A DNA stretch of 64,000 nucleotides from NCBI GenBank assembly GCA_046160865.1, contig JBJXHG010000094.1, positions 1-64,000 of the forward strand, written 5' to 3'. This document shows positions 1 to 10,504 of this stretch, in pieces (the stretch's first letter is position 1; every line of letters begins with the position of its first letter). The notes beneath the pieces were generated by a model, which was given only the letters and a program-made list of their open reading frames with translations, searched no databases and was not told the origin of the DNA. The DNA is from JBJXHG01 sp046160865. GTDB lineage: Bacteria; Planctomycetota; UBA1135; GCA-002686595. Made by a program: the position numbers and the translations under genes.

Positions 1-96
1 GGTCGCGGCGGCTACGGCGGCGGCGGCGGCGGTGGTCGCGGCGGCGGCTACGGCGGCGGTGGCGGCGGTCGCGGCGACCGCGAGTCGCGCTACTAA
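1..96 (+). CDS. C-terminal tail of glycine-rich RNA-binding protein (5' partial)
   Basis: The window opens inside a reading frame whose last 31 codons encode Gly-rich repeats with Arg and Tyr (GRGGYGGG-type RGG/YGG units) and end in DRESRY and a TAA stop. Such tails follow a single RRM domain in small bacterial RNA-binding proteins, which are common in planctomycetes and cyanobacteria; the RRM itself would lie before base 1 and cannot be checked. The tail usually adds low-specificity RNA contacts. The gene faces the convergent ABC-F gene 26 bp away. The coding assignment rests only on composition and the charged end, so an RRM is an inference. Confidence 0.5.
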   Translation, partial: GRGGYGGGGGGGRGGGYGGGGGGRGDRESRY

Positions 97-122
97 CACT
101 GCGTAGCGGCGCCTCGACGCCG

Positions 123-1760
<1,638 letters not shown>

Positions 1761-1816
1761 GCAGCGAACCTCGAGTCCGCCGATCGTCGGCGATCACGCG
1801 CTGCGCCGCAAGCATG

Positions 1817-1857
1817 ACGACGCGCCCGCGCCGCGATCGGCAGCGCGGGCGCGTCGT
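1817..1857 (-). terminator. 15-bp perfect hairpin after the DUF4198/DUF3386 gene
   Basis: The arms ACGACGCGCCCGCGC (1817-1831) and its exact complement (1843-1857) enclose an 11-nt loop, 21 nt beyond the stop of the upstream minus-strand gene. No clear T tract follows, so it may work as a Rho-independent-like terminator or as an mRNA 3'-end stabiliser. Confidence 0.6.
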
Positions 1858-1877
1858 GCGCGCAAATCGTGCCGGAG

Positions 1878-3296
1878 CTACTCGGCGCCCTTCTCGAGCG
1901 CCTGGTGCTTGCGCAAGCGAATCATGCGCACGTTGGGCGACGTCGACTCCCCCACCCCGATCACGATGCGCTGTGTCGGGAGCCAGAGGTCGTCGATGTG
2001 CTCGTACGAGTCGCGGTAGCCGTCGACCTTCTCGAGCGCGCCGGTCTCCGCGTCGCGGTAGCTCACGATGAAGTGATTCGCCATGTACTTCCCGGCATCG
2101 CCTTCCATCGTCTCGAGCACCGAGATCGTGAACCGCGAGCCGTCCATCGTGCGCGTGACCTCGTGGACCTTGTTGTCCTTCACGCGGTACTCGGAGTCGG
2201 TCTTGTCGTGCACGCGGATGAGCTGCCCGTACTGGCTGTCGTCGGCGGGCGCGAGTTCGAGCGGATACTTGCCGTCACCTTCCGCGAACGGGCCGCCGCG
2301 GCGGTGGCCGGTGAGATTCAGCAGCTGATCGCGAACCCACTTCACGCCAGCGGCGTCGAGTCCGTCGATCTGGACTTCCGTCTCGCCCTTGCGGCGGTAC
2401 GTGAGCGTCCCATTCCACGTCTTACCCGCGTCGCGGTACGTGAGCTCGCAGCGGAAGCCCGGATAGTCGGCCGGCAGCACCTGCCGCGAGTTGTGCGCGC
2501 CTTCGAGCAAAGCGTACGCCTTCGGATCCGCCTTCGCGGGCGCGCTGCTCGCCTTCGGCGCCGCGGCTGGAACGGTACTGCGGTCGCTCGCCGCGCCGAT
2601 CGTGAAGGTCAAGGTGCTGTAGTGGCGCACTTCATGGAACGCCTTGCCGTCGACGTCGCCCTCGCGCGGCTCGATCCAGCGCGCGCGCAGCCCGTACTCA
2701 CCGGCCATCCGCGTGTCGAGCCGTACGCGCCCCTCAGCGTCCGTGATCCGATCGAGCGTGTCTCCCGACGGCAACTGCACGTGCAAGGACACGTTCGCGA
2801 GCGCGGCATCGCCTTGCCGCACGCTCGCAACCATTCCGGCGCCGTCGGCGGATGCGAACACTTCGAGCGGCAGCTTCACGCGCGTCGCAGCCTCCGTGAG
2901 CGTGGCCGCGCCTTTCGCGTAGTACTCGAGCAAGAACGCGCCCGTCCCGTCGCCGGTTCGATCGACGATTCCCCAGCTCTGCGACGCGCCCGCGGCGAGC
3001 GCGTCGACGCGCAGCTCCGCGCCGAGCACACCGGACTGCGCCGTCAGCGCGAGCGGTTGTCCTTGCGCATCCCACGCGCGGGCGGTCGCGAGGCGCTCGA
3101 TCGGGACGGCGTTCACGCGCTCGTCGGGCCGCTCGGCGAACGTCACGTCGGCGCGCGGCTTCGGACCGGGCTGCACGCGCTGCCACAGAAAGTGCGCATG
3201 CGCCCCGGATGCGAGCTCGATCAGCGCGCACGCAGCGAAGAGAGAGGCGATTGCCGACCGTCGAATCGAGCGGGTGTGCAGGAGCGTTTGGTTCAT
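1878..3296 (-). CDS. Exported DUF4198 + DUF3386 protein
   Basis: A 472-residue secreted protein. The start at 3296 (MNQTLLHTRSIRRS) is preferred over an upstream open frame because it gives a signal peptide (basic start, hydrophobic stretch, cut near GAHAH). Residues about 30-255 resemble DUF4198, a periplasmic beta-sandwich found near metal and nickel uptake genes (HFLWQRV start, later LRARWIEP). Residues about 275-472 match DUF3386 as I know it from cyanobacteria (FPGF-type start, long amphipathic strands, a final SYEHIDDLWLPTQR). Neither domain has a proven function. A carrier or sensor of small molecules in the cell envelope is possible but unproven. The gene is monocistronic, with a strong hairpin behind it. 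Confidence 0.75.
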   Translation of the reverse strand: MNQTLLHTRSIRRSAIASLFAACALIELASGAHAHFLWQRVQPGPKPRADVTFAERPDERVNAVPIERLATARAWDAQGQPLALTAQSGVLGAELRVDALAAGASQSWGIVDRTGDGTGAFLLEYYAKGAATLTEAATRVKLPLEVFASADGAGMVASVRQGDAALANVSLHVQLPSGDTLDRITDAEGRVRLDTRMAGEYGLRARWIEPREGDVDGKAFHEVRHYSTLTFTIGAASDRSTVPAAAPKASSAPAKADPKAYALLEGAHNSRQVLPADYPGFRCELTYRDAGKTWNGTLTYRRKGETEVQIDGLDAAGVKWVRDQLLNLTGHRRGGPFAEGDGKYPLELAPADDSQYGQLIRVHDKTDSEYRVKDNKVHEVTRTMDGSRFTISVLETMEGDAGKYMANHFIVSYRDAETGALEKVDGYRDSYEHIDDLWLPTQRIVIGVGESTSPNVRMIRLRKHQALEKGAE

Positions 3297-3485
3297 GGGC
3301 GATATCGGCGCAGGTTCGGTGTCGTGGAGCGAGCGCGGGCCATCGTACTCCGTCCTGAGACTCGATATCAACGCTTTCGCGTCGACTTCAGCTTTGTACT
3401 TGAGACATGATCTCAAGACGGATACCGTGCGAGCGCCGGTTTGGCTGAGCCGGCGATCCCAGGCCGACATCCGAAGAGACCAACC

Positions 3486-4586
3486 ATGCATCCCGTGCCG
3501 CACGTCCGATCCGCTTCCCTCACCGCCGCAGCGTTGACGCTGCTGGTCGCCCCGTCCGCCCTCGCTTCGTTCACGAGCTCGGTCGTTCCGCCGTTCCGCG
3601 GTGCGCCTTGCAGCCACTACGCCGGCTGGGAGACGTTCAGCGTCCCCTTTGGCGGCACGAACGCACCGGAAGTCGCCGGCACGACGGGGACCGGAGCGAC
3701 GCTCGAACAACTGTTGCCCGGCGCGATCCTCACGTCCGGGGGCAACATCTATCACCCGTTCGCAGCGACCGCGTTCGAAGTCGCCGACGTCGTCCCCGGT
3801 GACTTGCAGGAAGTCGTGCTGCAGGTTTCGACCGCGGGCAGCCCCCGCAACTACGGCAGCTTCATCCTGATCTATCAGGACGCAGGCGGAACTCAGCAAG
3901 TCCTCGCGCCGACGACGTTCAACTTCCTCGAACAGAACGCGGGCGACGAGGAGCTCTACTTCCGCTGGGACACGAGCGCCGTTGCGGACTCGATCCTCTC
4001 GTACTCGCTGACGTTCATCGCGACGGCTCCGAGCATGAGCCTCGATGCGATCGAGCTCGACGCGCGTTGGGCCTGTGAACCCGGGCTCGCGTACTGCTTC
4101 GGCGACGGCTCGCTCTCGACCGCGTGCCCTTGCACGCCACCGAACACGGTGCCGAATCCGCCGGCGGCGCCGGGACACGGCTGCGCGAACTCGCTGAACC
4201 TCGACGGAGCGCGGCTCAGCGCGTCGGGCGCCGCCAGCCCGGATACCGTCGTATTCACCGTCAACGTGGCACCGAACTACCTCGGGTTCGGGTTCCTGGT
4301 GAAGGGCAATCAAGATCAGCCGGCTGGTATCGCGGCGAGCGACGGCATTCGCTGCGCGAGCGGCCAACTCGTTCGCTTCGGGGGCCACACGGCCGGGACG
4401 AACGGCGCGCCCGTCGGGACATGGACGTATCCGAACACGGCGCAGACGACGTCCGTGTCGGCTGCGACGGCGCAACCCGCCGGGCAGAGCGCGTTCTACC
4501 AGCTCTTCTACCGCAACGCGGTGGCGAACTTCTGCAACTCCGCAACCGCCAACTTCTCGAACGGATACCGCATCGACTGGCCGTGA
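3486..4586 (+). CDS. Secreted protein with cysteine-containing planctomycete C-terminal domain
   Basis: A 366-residue exported protein; ATG 3486 gives a clean signal peptide (hydrophobic core near LTAAALTLLVAP, cut after ALA). Residues 20-195 form a beta-rich region without a recognised family (NIYHPFAATAFEVADVV, later SLDAIELDARW), perhaps a jelly-roll. From residue 203 (YCFGDG) to the end it carries the domain shared with 12823..15543 and 45480..47705: CPC, GHGCANS, DGIRCASG, RFGGH, FYRN-VANFC and a terminal IDW. The regular cysteines suggest a disulphide-stabilised extracellular fold, and its invariant C-terminal position suggests a sorting or surface-attachment role, which is inference. 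A 12-bp hairpin terminates the gene. Confidence 0.85.
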   Translation: MHPVPHVRSASLTAAALTLLVAPSALASFTSSVVPPFRGAPCSHYAGWETFSVPFGGTNAPEVAGTTGTGATLEQLLPGAILTSGGNIYHPFAATAFEVADVVPGDLQEVVLQVSTAGSPRNYGSFILIYQDAGGTQQVLAPTTFNFLEQNAGDEELYFRWDTSAVADSILSYSLTFIATAPSMSLDAIELDARWACEPGLAYCFGDGSLSTACPCTPPNTVPNPPAAPGHGCANSLNLDGARLSASGAASPDTVVFTVNVAPNYLGFGFLVKGNQDQPAGIAASDGIRCASGQLVRFGGHTAGTNGAPVGTWTYPNTAQTTSVSAATAQPAGQSAFYQLFYRNAVANFCNSATANFSNGYRIDWP

Positions 4587-4594
4587 TCGACGCA

Positions 4595-4629
4595 TGACGC
4601 GCCGCGTGCATCCGGTGCGCGGCGCGTCA
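4595..4629 (+). terminator. 12-bp perfect hairpin after 3486..4586
   Basis: TGACGCGCCGCG (4595-4606) is exactly complementary to 4618-4629 around an 11-nt loop, starting 8 bp after the stop codon. It also argues against an upstream ATG (4594) as the start of the next gene, since that start would be locked in the stem. Confidence 0.6.
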
Positions 4630-4647
4630 CGCACGTTCGAACCGCCA

Positions 4648-5085
4648 ATGACATCAACGCCCTTATGGCAGCTGGACTGCCGCACGCAATCGTTCGTGCT
4701 CGGCATCTGCGTCGACGATCCCGACCTCGAATCGCTGCTTCCGTGGCACGCAATCGCGCTCCCGTGCGGCGTGCCCGCGGAGCTCGGCCGGCGCAGCTAC
4801 CTGCATGCGCTCTGCAAGCGCGAGACTCCTGTCGCGAGGAGCTTGAGCGACATCCTCGACTTGCGCCACGTGGAAACTGTCCTCGCGATCCGCTCCGCGA
4901 GCGAGCGCGACGTGCGCGCTCGATTCCTCGAAACCGTGCGTGCGCGGCGGCACACACAGTATCCGGCGCTGCTCTGGGCCATCGCCACCGATGCGCGACC
5001 CGGCGTGCGTGTGGTCGGCGGACACCTGCTTTGCGAGTGCTTCCTCCTCGGCTGTCGCTACTTGCGAAACGGTGCGTCGGCCTGA
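4648..5085 (+). CDS. Hypothetical protein
   Basis: A 145-residue reading frame from ATG 4648 (MTSTPLWQLDC). No family recognised. Third codon positions are mostly G or C, as in neighbouring genes, and the protein has several Cys (DC, IC, PC, LC, CEC, GC) and no signal peptide. The antisense frame 4663..5349 is also open but has a less protein-like composition. The 12-bp terminator lies just upstream, so it should have its own promoter. Coding status is moderately certain; no function can be proposed. Confidence 0.5.
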   Translation: MTSTPLWQLDCRTQSFVLGICVDDPDLESLLPWHAIALPCGVPAELGRRSYLHALCKRETPVARSLSDILDLRHVETVLAIRSASERDVRARFLETVRARRHTQYPALLWAIATDARPGVRVVGGHLLCECFLLGCRYLRNGASA

Positions 5086-5489
5086 CACGCGGTCGACGAT
5101 TTCGACGCACAGGATCAATGACATCGCGGCTGGGGTCGCGATTCGCGTGACCAACTTTTCGTCCCGCCTGGGCACCAAGTCAGCCGGTCCGCGAATCGAA
5201 GCTCCAGCCGCCCACTCGCTCGATGGTCGATCGATCGCTCGTCCGTACACCGCGAGCGAGTCCACGCGTGCGCGGTCCTCCGTGGTCGTGCGTGCGCCTC
5301 TCGATCTCCGCGGACGCTCGTTCCGGCAGGAGCACAGCGGCTCGGGCACCGCAAGCCCGGACCCCGGCGCTTCCGTCCAGCCCGACGAGTGACCGGAGCA
5401 TGCTGCCGAGGCTCACGAGGAGCGCAACGCGCGTTTCTCGCGTCGCGCGGTTCTCCCTTCGCACGCGGCGCGGCAAGATCTGCCGCGAG
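5086..5489. other. 404-bp region without a convincing gene
   Basis: The frame of the downstream ABC-F gene stays open back to 5223, but that part encodes an Arg/Ser/Pro-rich sequence unlike any ABC-F N-terminus, so I read it as non-coding leader. No hairpin, repeat or operator stands out. It should contain the promoter of 5490..7379. Confidence 0.4.
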
Positions 5490-7379
5490 ATGACGCTCAT
5501 CGCGCTACAGAGCATCCGCAAGCACTACGACGACCGCGTGATCCTGGACGGCGTCTCGCTGTCGATCGGAGACGACGAGAGGGTCGGTCTCGTGGGGCCG
5601 AACGGTTCGGGCAAGTCCACCTTGATGCGGATCCTCGCGGGAACGGAGATCCCCGACGCTGGCGAGCGCACGTTCCGGCGCGACTTGCGCATCGGTGCCT
5701 TCGAGCAAGAGCCCGTGCTCGAGCCGACGCGCAGCGTGCGAGCTGTCGTGCACGACGGACTCGTCGGACGAGACGCCGTGCTCGCAGATCTCGCGCGCCT
5801 GCACGCGACCCTCGAATCGCACACCGGCAACACCGACGCACTGCTGGTGCGGCAGGCTCGCCTCGAGGAAGAGCTCGAGCGCCTCGGCGGGCACGACGTC
5901 GAGCACCGGATCGACGCGCTGCTCTCGAATCTCGGATTGCGCGACGCCGACGCACCCTGCGGGGCGCTCTCCGGCGGCGAGCGCCGACGCGTCGCACTCG
6001 CGCGCATGCTGATCGCGAAGCCGGCGCTGCTGCTCCTCGACGAGCCGACGAACCATCTCGATGCTTTCGTCATCGACTGGCTCGAAGGGTTCTTGCTCGA
6101 GACGCGCGTGCCGCTGTGCATCGTCACGCACGACCGCTACTTCCTCGACCGCGTGGTCGACCGCATCGTCGAGCTCGACCGCGCACGCATCTATTCGTAC
6201 GACGGCGGCTACGGCGATTACCTCGTCGCGCGTGCGGAGCGCATCGATGTCGAGCGAGATGCCGAGAGCGCGCGCCAGAACTTGTTGCGTCGCGAGACCG
6301 CGTGGATGCGACGGGGACCGCCGGCACGCACGACGAAAGCCAAGGCACGCATCGATCGCTTCCACGAAATCGTAGGCGCGGCCCCGACCCCACTGCCCGA
6401 CGAGCTGGAGCTGCAGATCCCGTCCGGTCCGCGACTCGGCGCGCGCGTGATCCGCCTCGAGGGTGCGTCGAAGCGCTTCGGCGACCGCGTCGTGGTTCCC
6501 CCCATCGATCTCGAGATCGGCCCCGGCGAGCGCATCGGCATCGTCGGTCCGAACGGCGCGGGAAAGACGACGCTCATGCGCATGGCGATCGGCGCGCTGT
6601 CGACCGACTCGGGCCGCGTGGAAGTCGGAGAGACCGTGCGCGTCGCGACGATCGGGCAGCTGCGCGACGACCTCGATCCCGCGCGCACCGTGCTGCAAGA
6701 AGTCGCCGGCGGCAACGACTACGTCGTGGTCGGCGAGCGATCCGTGCGCATCGAGGCCTTCCTCGATCGCTTCCTGTTCCCCGGCACGCACAAGCACGTG
6801 CCCGTGGGTCGTCTCTCCGGCGGTGAGCGCAATCGCGTGCTGCTCGCCAAACTCTTCTGCGCCGGAGGCAACGTGCTCGCGCTCGACGAGCCGACGAACG
6901 ACCTCGACCTCGCTACGCTGCGCGCGCTGGAAGAGGCGCTCATCGCTTTTCCCGGGGCGGTGCTCCTCGTCAGCCACGATCGCTGGTTTCTCGATCGCGT
7001 CACGACGCGCATCGTCCACCTCGATGGACAAGGGCACGCACGCGCCCACTTCGGCGACATGAGCGCGCTGCTCGACTTGCTCGCCGCGGAGCGCGAAGCC
7101 GCGCGTCCAGAACCCGCGCCGACGAAGGTGGCGCAACCGCGCGAGGTGAAGCCGAAGCGGCGCGCGCCGTGGCAGCAGAAGGAGCTGGACGCACTCCCGG
7201 CGCGCATCGCATCGGCCGAAGCCGACATCGAAGCGCTCGACGCCCGGCTCGCCGATCCCGCGCTGTACACCGGCCCGAAGTTGGAGCTCGAACGGGTGCG
7301 CGCGAACCGCGTCGCACTGCAGTCGGAACTCGAAGTCCTCTACGCGCGCTGGGAAGAGCTCGAATCTCTGCGGAGCTGA
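5490..7379 (+). CDS. uup: ABC-F ATPase of the Uup type
   Basis: A 629-residue soluble protein with two ABC cassettes. The start at 5490 (MTLIALQSIRKHY) matches the usual ABC-F N-terminus. Cassette one has GPNGSGKS (36-43), LSGGERRRVALARM and LLLDEPTNHLD; cassette two has GPNGAGKTT, LSGGERNRVLLAK and LALDEPTNDLD. After a basic linker (KPKRRAPWQQKELDALP), the last 65 residues form a Glu/Arg-rich coiled coil ending ARWEELESL. This is the C-terminal nucleic-acid-binding domain of Uup and distinguishes it from the shorter ABC-F at 123..1760. Uup proteins are linked to ribosome function and transposon precise excision. The gene symbol is by architecture only. Confidence 0.88.
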   Translation: MTLIALQSIRKHYDDRVILDGVSLSIGDDERVGLVGPNGSGKSTLMRILAGTEIPDAGERTFRRDLRIGAFEQEPVLEPTRSVRAVVHDGLVGRDAVLADLARLHATLESHTGNTDALLVRQARLEEELERLGGHDVEHRIDALLSNLGLRDADAPCGALSGGERRRVALARMLIAKPALLLLDEPTNHLDAFVIDWLEGFLLETRVPLCIVTHDRYFLDRVVDRIVELDRARIYSYDGGYGDYLVARAERIDVERDAESARQNLLRRETAWMRRGPPARTTKAKARIDRFHEIVGAAPTPLPDELELQIPSGPRLGARVIRLEGASKRFGDRVVVPPIDLEIGPGERIGIVGPNGAGKTTLMRMAIGALSTDSGRVEVGETVRVATIGQLRDDLDPARTVLQEVAGGNDYVVVGERSVRIEAFLDRFLFPGTHKHVPVGRLSGGERNRVLLAKLFCAGGNVLALDEPTNDLDLATLRALEEALIAFPGAVLLVSHDRWFLDRVTTRIVHLDGQGHARAHFGDMSALLDLLAAEREAARPEPAPTKVAQPREVKPKRRAPWQQKELDALPARIASAEADIEALDARLADPALYTGPKLELERVRANRVALQSELEVLYARWEELESLRS

Positions 7380-7436
7380 ACCCGCGCCTTCGCGGACGCA
7401 GCCTGAGCTGTTGGAGATACGCGCACGCACGGGGCG

Positions 7437-8189
7437 CTACGGTTCGCGCCGCAACTCCGCGATCGCTTCCTCCCCCAGCGGCCGCTTGCGTTTCACGCGC
7501 AGACTCTCGGCCCACTCGCGCTGGAAGTCGCGATCGAGCGAGCGATGCACGAGTGCAGTGATCGAGAGCGAGACGATCGCGCCGATCGTGGCGAGCAGCA
7601 TGTCCTTGTGCGCATCCCACACGTCGCCTTGCGTGCCGAGATACGCCTGGCCGAGCCCTTCGCCGAAGGCCTGCGCCGCCCCCCACTCGATCAGCTCGTA
7701 CAGCATCGACGTCGACATCACGACGTCGAGCGGCAGGAAGTAGCCCCAGAATCCGCGCGCTTCCGCCACACGCACGAAGAGCTCGCGGATCGGATAGGCG
7801 AGCAAGAGCCCGTACGCGAGGTGCACGAGGCGATCGAAGTGGTTGCGCTCGAAGCCGAGGAGTTCGTTCAAACCGCGACCCGTCAGCGCAGCGAACCAGG
7901 CGTCGTACGGAACCTCGGAATACGTGTAGTGCGCTCCGAGTTCGTGCAGCATCAAGAACACGAAGACGCACACGTACGAGATCCGCGACAGTCGCATGCG
8001 CTTGTGTGTCGCCACGAGCACCGCCACGGCCACGACGGCGAGCAGATTCTCGAGTAGCCAGTCCGCCCGGTCGTGCGGACGGATCCCGAGCGCGATGCCG
8101 GTCAGCACGAGGATGGCGAGGAGCACTTGCGGCAAACGCATCGATCGACGAGCGTACGCAACGCGGGCCGGCCCGACCAAGTTCGTCAC
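7437..8189 (-). CDS. DUF2238 (YjdF-like) integral membrane protein
   Basis: A 250-residue membrane protein with about six hydrophobic helices. It has the DUF2238 signature FERNHFDRLVHLAYGLLLAYP and conserved acidic and His residues (HELGAHYTY, YELIEWGAA, GDVWDAHKDML) placed at membrane borders. These charged residues suggest metal binding or catalysis in the membrane, but the family has no established reaction. The start may be 8189 or the internal Met at 8141 (MRLPQVLLAIL), which fits the first helix better. It is transcribed divergently from the MlaA-hydrolase gene, with only 77 bp between. Confidence 0.82.
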   Translation of the reverse strand: MTNLVGPARVAYARRSMRLPQVLLAILVLTGIALGIRPHDRADWLLENLLAVVAVAVLVATHKRMRLSRISYVCVFVFLMLHELGAHYTYSEVPYDAWFAALTGRGLNELLGFERNHFDRLVHLAYGLLLAYPIRELFVRVAEARGFWGYFLPLDVVMSTSMLYELIEWGAAQAFGEGLGQAYLGTQGDVWDAHKDMLLATIGAIVSLSITALVHRSLDRDFQREWAESLRVKRKRPLGEEAIAELRREP

Positions 8190-8266
8190 GGTACGTCGAT
8201 TGCAGGCGCTCGCCCGCGCCAGCGCGCCCCCACGGCGAGCCGACCGGGCGAACTGGACACGATCGC

Positions 8267-10243
8267 ATGATGCTCTCTCGGCGCCGCGTTCCCTCGTCGA
8301 AGCGAGCGCTCCTTCTGTTCGTCCTCGCGCTGTCGAGCGCGTGCAGCACGATCGAGACGAAGCGGCGTGACTGGAGCAAGTACACGGGTCCCGGAGCGCA
8401 ATACTTCCACGCCGAGGAGATTCCGTTCCCGCAGGTCGACGACCCGCTCGAGCCGACCAACCGCGCCTTGGCCGGCATGGATCTCGCGCTCGCGCGGTAC
8501 GTGATCCGTCCGGTTGCCGCGGTCTATCGTTTCGTCGTTCCGCAAGACGTGCGCGAGCACCTCACGAAGACGGCCGACAACCTGCTCTACCCGGGGCGCG
8601 TGCTCAACAATCTCTTGCAGGCGAAGTGGTCGGCGGCAGGCGAAGAAACCGCACGCTTCTGCGTGAACACGACGGTCGGCGCGCTCGGCTTCTTCGATCC
8701 AGCGACCGACATGGGGTTGCACCCGCGCCCCGAGGACTTCGGTCAGACATTCGCCAAGTGGGGCTGGAAGCGCAGCACGTACCTCTTCGTTCCGATCCTC
8801 GGGCCGAGCTCGATCCGCGATGCGCTCGGTGCGATTCCGGACACCTACGCGGAGCCCGCGACCTACTACTTGCCCGCCGCGCTCGGTCGTCGGTTCCACC
8901 TCGCGAGCAACGGAGTCGAAGCCGCGTTGCGACAAGTCGAGGTGAACTACGACGCCTACGAGCCCGCGCGGACGCTCTTCACGTTGAATCGCGAGGTCGA
9001 CGTAGAGGACTTCTCGTGGGCGCGCGACGAGTCCGGCGTGACGCAGTCACTCGACGCAATCTTTCTCGAACCAGAGGACAGAGACTTCGGCGCACGCGCG
9101 CACACCGACACGGTCTGGATCGAAGCGACGGGCCGCGAGCTCTCGTTCTCCTACTGGCTGCAGGCGGAACCCGCGCCGCTCGTGTTCCTCGTCCCCGGCC
9201 TCGGCGGCCACCGCCTCGGCGCGTCGACGCTCGCGCTGGCGGAGATCGCGTTCCTGAACGGCAGCTCGGTCGTCGCGGTCTCCAATCCGACGAACTGGGA
9301 GTTCATCGAGAACGGCGCGAGCCTGTCGCTGCCAGGCTACGTGCCGTCCGATGCGCACGACGTGCACGTAGCGCTCACGCGCGTCAACCGGCGTCTGGTG
9401 AGCCTGTATCCAGGACGCTTCACGTCGAAGCGACTGACCGGCATCTCGCTCGGCGCGTTGCACACGTTGTTCATCGCCGGAAACGAACGCCTCGCGGAGA
9501 CGGAGGGCCTCGTCCCGTTCGACGTGTACGTCGCGCTCGATCCCGCGGTCAGCCTCGAGCACGGCTTGCTCGCGCTCGATCGTTTCTACAATGCGCCGCT
9601 CGCGTTCGCTCCGCAGGAACGGGCACGCAAGATCGACGAGATCTTCGGCAAGGTGCTGTACCTCAGCCAGGGCGAGCTCGATCCCGGGATGGAACTGCCG
9701 TTCACGAAACTCGAGGCGGAGTTCCTCATCGGACTCGCGTACCGGCTCGATCTGCAGTTCCTCATCCTCGCGTCCCAAGCGCGCCACGACCTCGGTGTGC
9801 TGCGCACGCGACGCACGCTCCTCACGCAAGCTCCTGCATTTCGCGAGGTCTCCGAGTACTCGTACATGGAGTACATGCACGCGTTCGTGCTGCCGTACCT
9901 CTCGACGCGCGTCCCGGGTATCACGTGCGACGAAGCGGGCGCACGGCGCACCTTCGAGCGCTGCGACCTACGCGCGGTCGAGGGCGGGCTGCGCGCGAAT
10001 CCGCGCGTGCTGGTGTTCGCCAACGAGAACGACTTCCTCCTGCGCGCCGAGGACATCACGTGGCTGCGCGACGTGCTCGGTGCGCGCGCACACTTCTTCC
10101 CGGCGGGCGGCCACCTCGGCAACTTGCACCGCAAGACGATCCACGCGGTCATCGATGCCGTCGTCGAATCGACGGACGAGCGCGCCCCGGACCACGCACG
10201 CAATGGCTCCGTCGATCCGGACGCGCCGACGCAACCGCCCTGA
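8267..10243 (+). CDS. MlaA (VacJ) lipoprotein fused to an alpha/beta hydrolase
   Basis: A 658-residue exported protein. After a basic start, a hydrophobic signal ends in LSSAC, a slightly atypical lipobox. Residues about 45-230 are an MlaA domain (DPLEPTNRALAGMDLALARYVIRPVAAVYR, then NTTVGALGFFDPATDMG and the EDFGQTFAKWG motif). In diderms MlaA takes phospholipids from the outer-membrane outer leaflet. From about residue 275 an alpha/beta hydrolase follows: oxyanion region VPGLGGH, nucleophile elbow GISLG with Ser394, an acid near NENDFLLR and a His at GGHLGN. MlaA is normally only about 250 residues, so the hydrolase is an extra module, plausibly acting on the lipid MlaA binds or on another acyl ester. 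Confidence 0.88.
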   Translation: MMLSRRRVPSSKRALLLFVLALSSACSTIETKRRDWSKYTGPGAQYFHAEEIPFPQVDDPLEPTNRALAGMDLALARYVIRPVAAVYRFVVPQDVREHLTKTADNLLYPGRVLNNLLQAKWSAAGEETARFCVNTTVGALGFFDPATDMGLHPRPEDFGQTFAKWGWKRSTYLFVPILGPSSIRDALGAIPDTYAEPATYYLPAALGRRFHLASNGVEAALRQVEVNYDAYEPARTLFTLNREVDVEDFSWARDESGVTQSLDAIFLEPEDRDFGARAHTDTVWIEATGRELSFSYWLQAEPAPLVFLVPGLGGHRLGASTLALAEIAFLNGSSVVAVSNPTNWEFIENGASLSLPGYVPSDAHDVHVALTRVNRRLVSLYPGRFTSKRLTGISLGALHTLFIAGNERLAETEGLVPFDVYVALDPAVSLEHGLLALDRFYNAPLAFAPQERARKIDEIFGKVLYLSQGELDPGMELPFTKLEAEFLIGLAYRLDLQFLILASQARHDLGVLRTRRTLLTQAPAFREVSEYSYMEYMHAFVLPYLSTRVPGITCDEAGARRTFERCDLRAVEGGLRANPRVLVFANENDFLLRAEDITWLRDVLGARAHFFPAGGHLGNLHRKTIHAVIDAVVESTDERAPDHARNGSVDPDAPTQPP

Positions 10244-10335
10244 GCGCGCAGGCAGCCGCGAGCCGCGCGACGTGCGTGTCCGACTGTCGCAGTCCGTGCT
10301 CTACACACGTCATACGGCGTGGGACTAGCGCAGCA

Positions 10336-10349
10336 ACTACCCAGGTAGT
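10336..10349. promoter_or_regulatory. Palindromic operator candidate upstream of exbB
   Basis: ACTACC-CA-GGTAGT is a perfect 6+2+6 palindrome about 155 bp before the chosen exbB start. The identical arms with a different spacer (TC) occur at 22082-22095 upstream of the TPR operon; the flanking bases A...A are shared too. The geometry resembles sites of BlaI/MecI-type winged-helix repressors, an inference. Confidence 0.45.
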
Positions 10350-10504
10350 ACTACAGAGCGCAGCGCGCGTGCCGGCAGCCTGCTGAGCGCGCTCGACCCG
10401 TCGCGATTCACGGCGCGTCGCATTCGAAACCGTCGGCTGCTCCATCGCCCATGACGCCCCAATCGTTCGCCGAGCCGGCGGCACCGACGCCGGATTCCGT
10501 TCGC

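Noticed and set aside
1869..3410. A 513-codon plus-strand open frame
   Set aside because: Antisense to the DUF4198/DUF3386 gene, which has a signal peptide and recognisable domains.
4663..5349. A 228-codon minus-strand frame opposite the hypothetical gene 4648..5085
   Set aside because: Its composition (runs of Arg, Ala, Glu) is weaker than the plus frame and no ribosome site is visible; not fully excluded.
5223..5489. An N-terminal extension of the Uup-type ABC-F protein
   Set aside because: The extra residues are Arg/Ser/Pro-rich with no similarity to ABC-F N-termini, and 5490 gives the canonical start.
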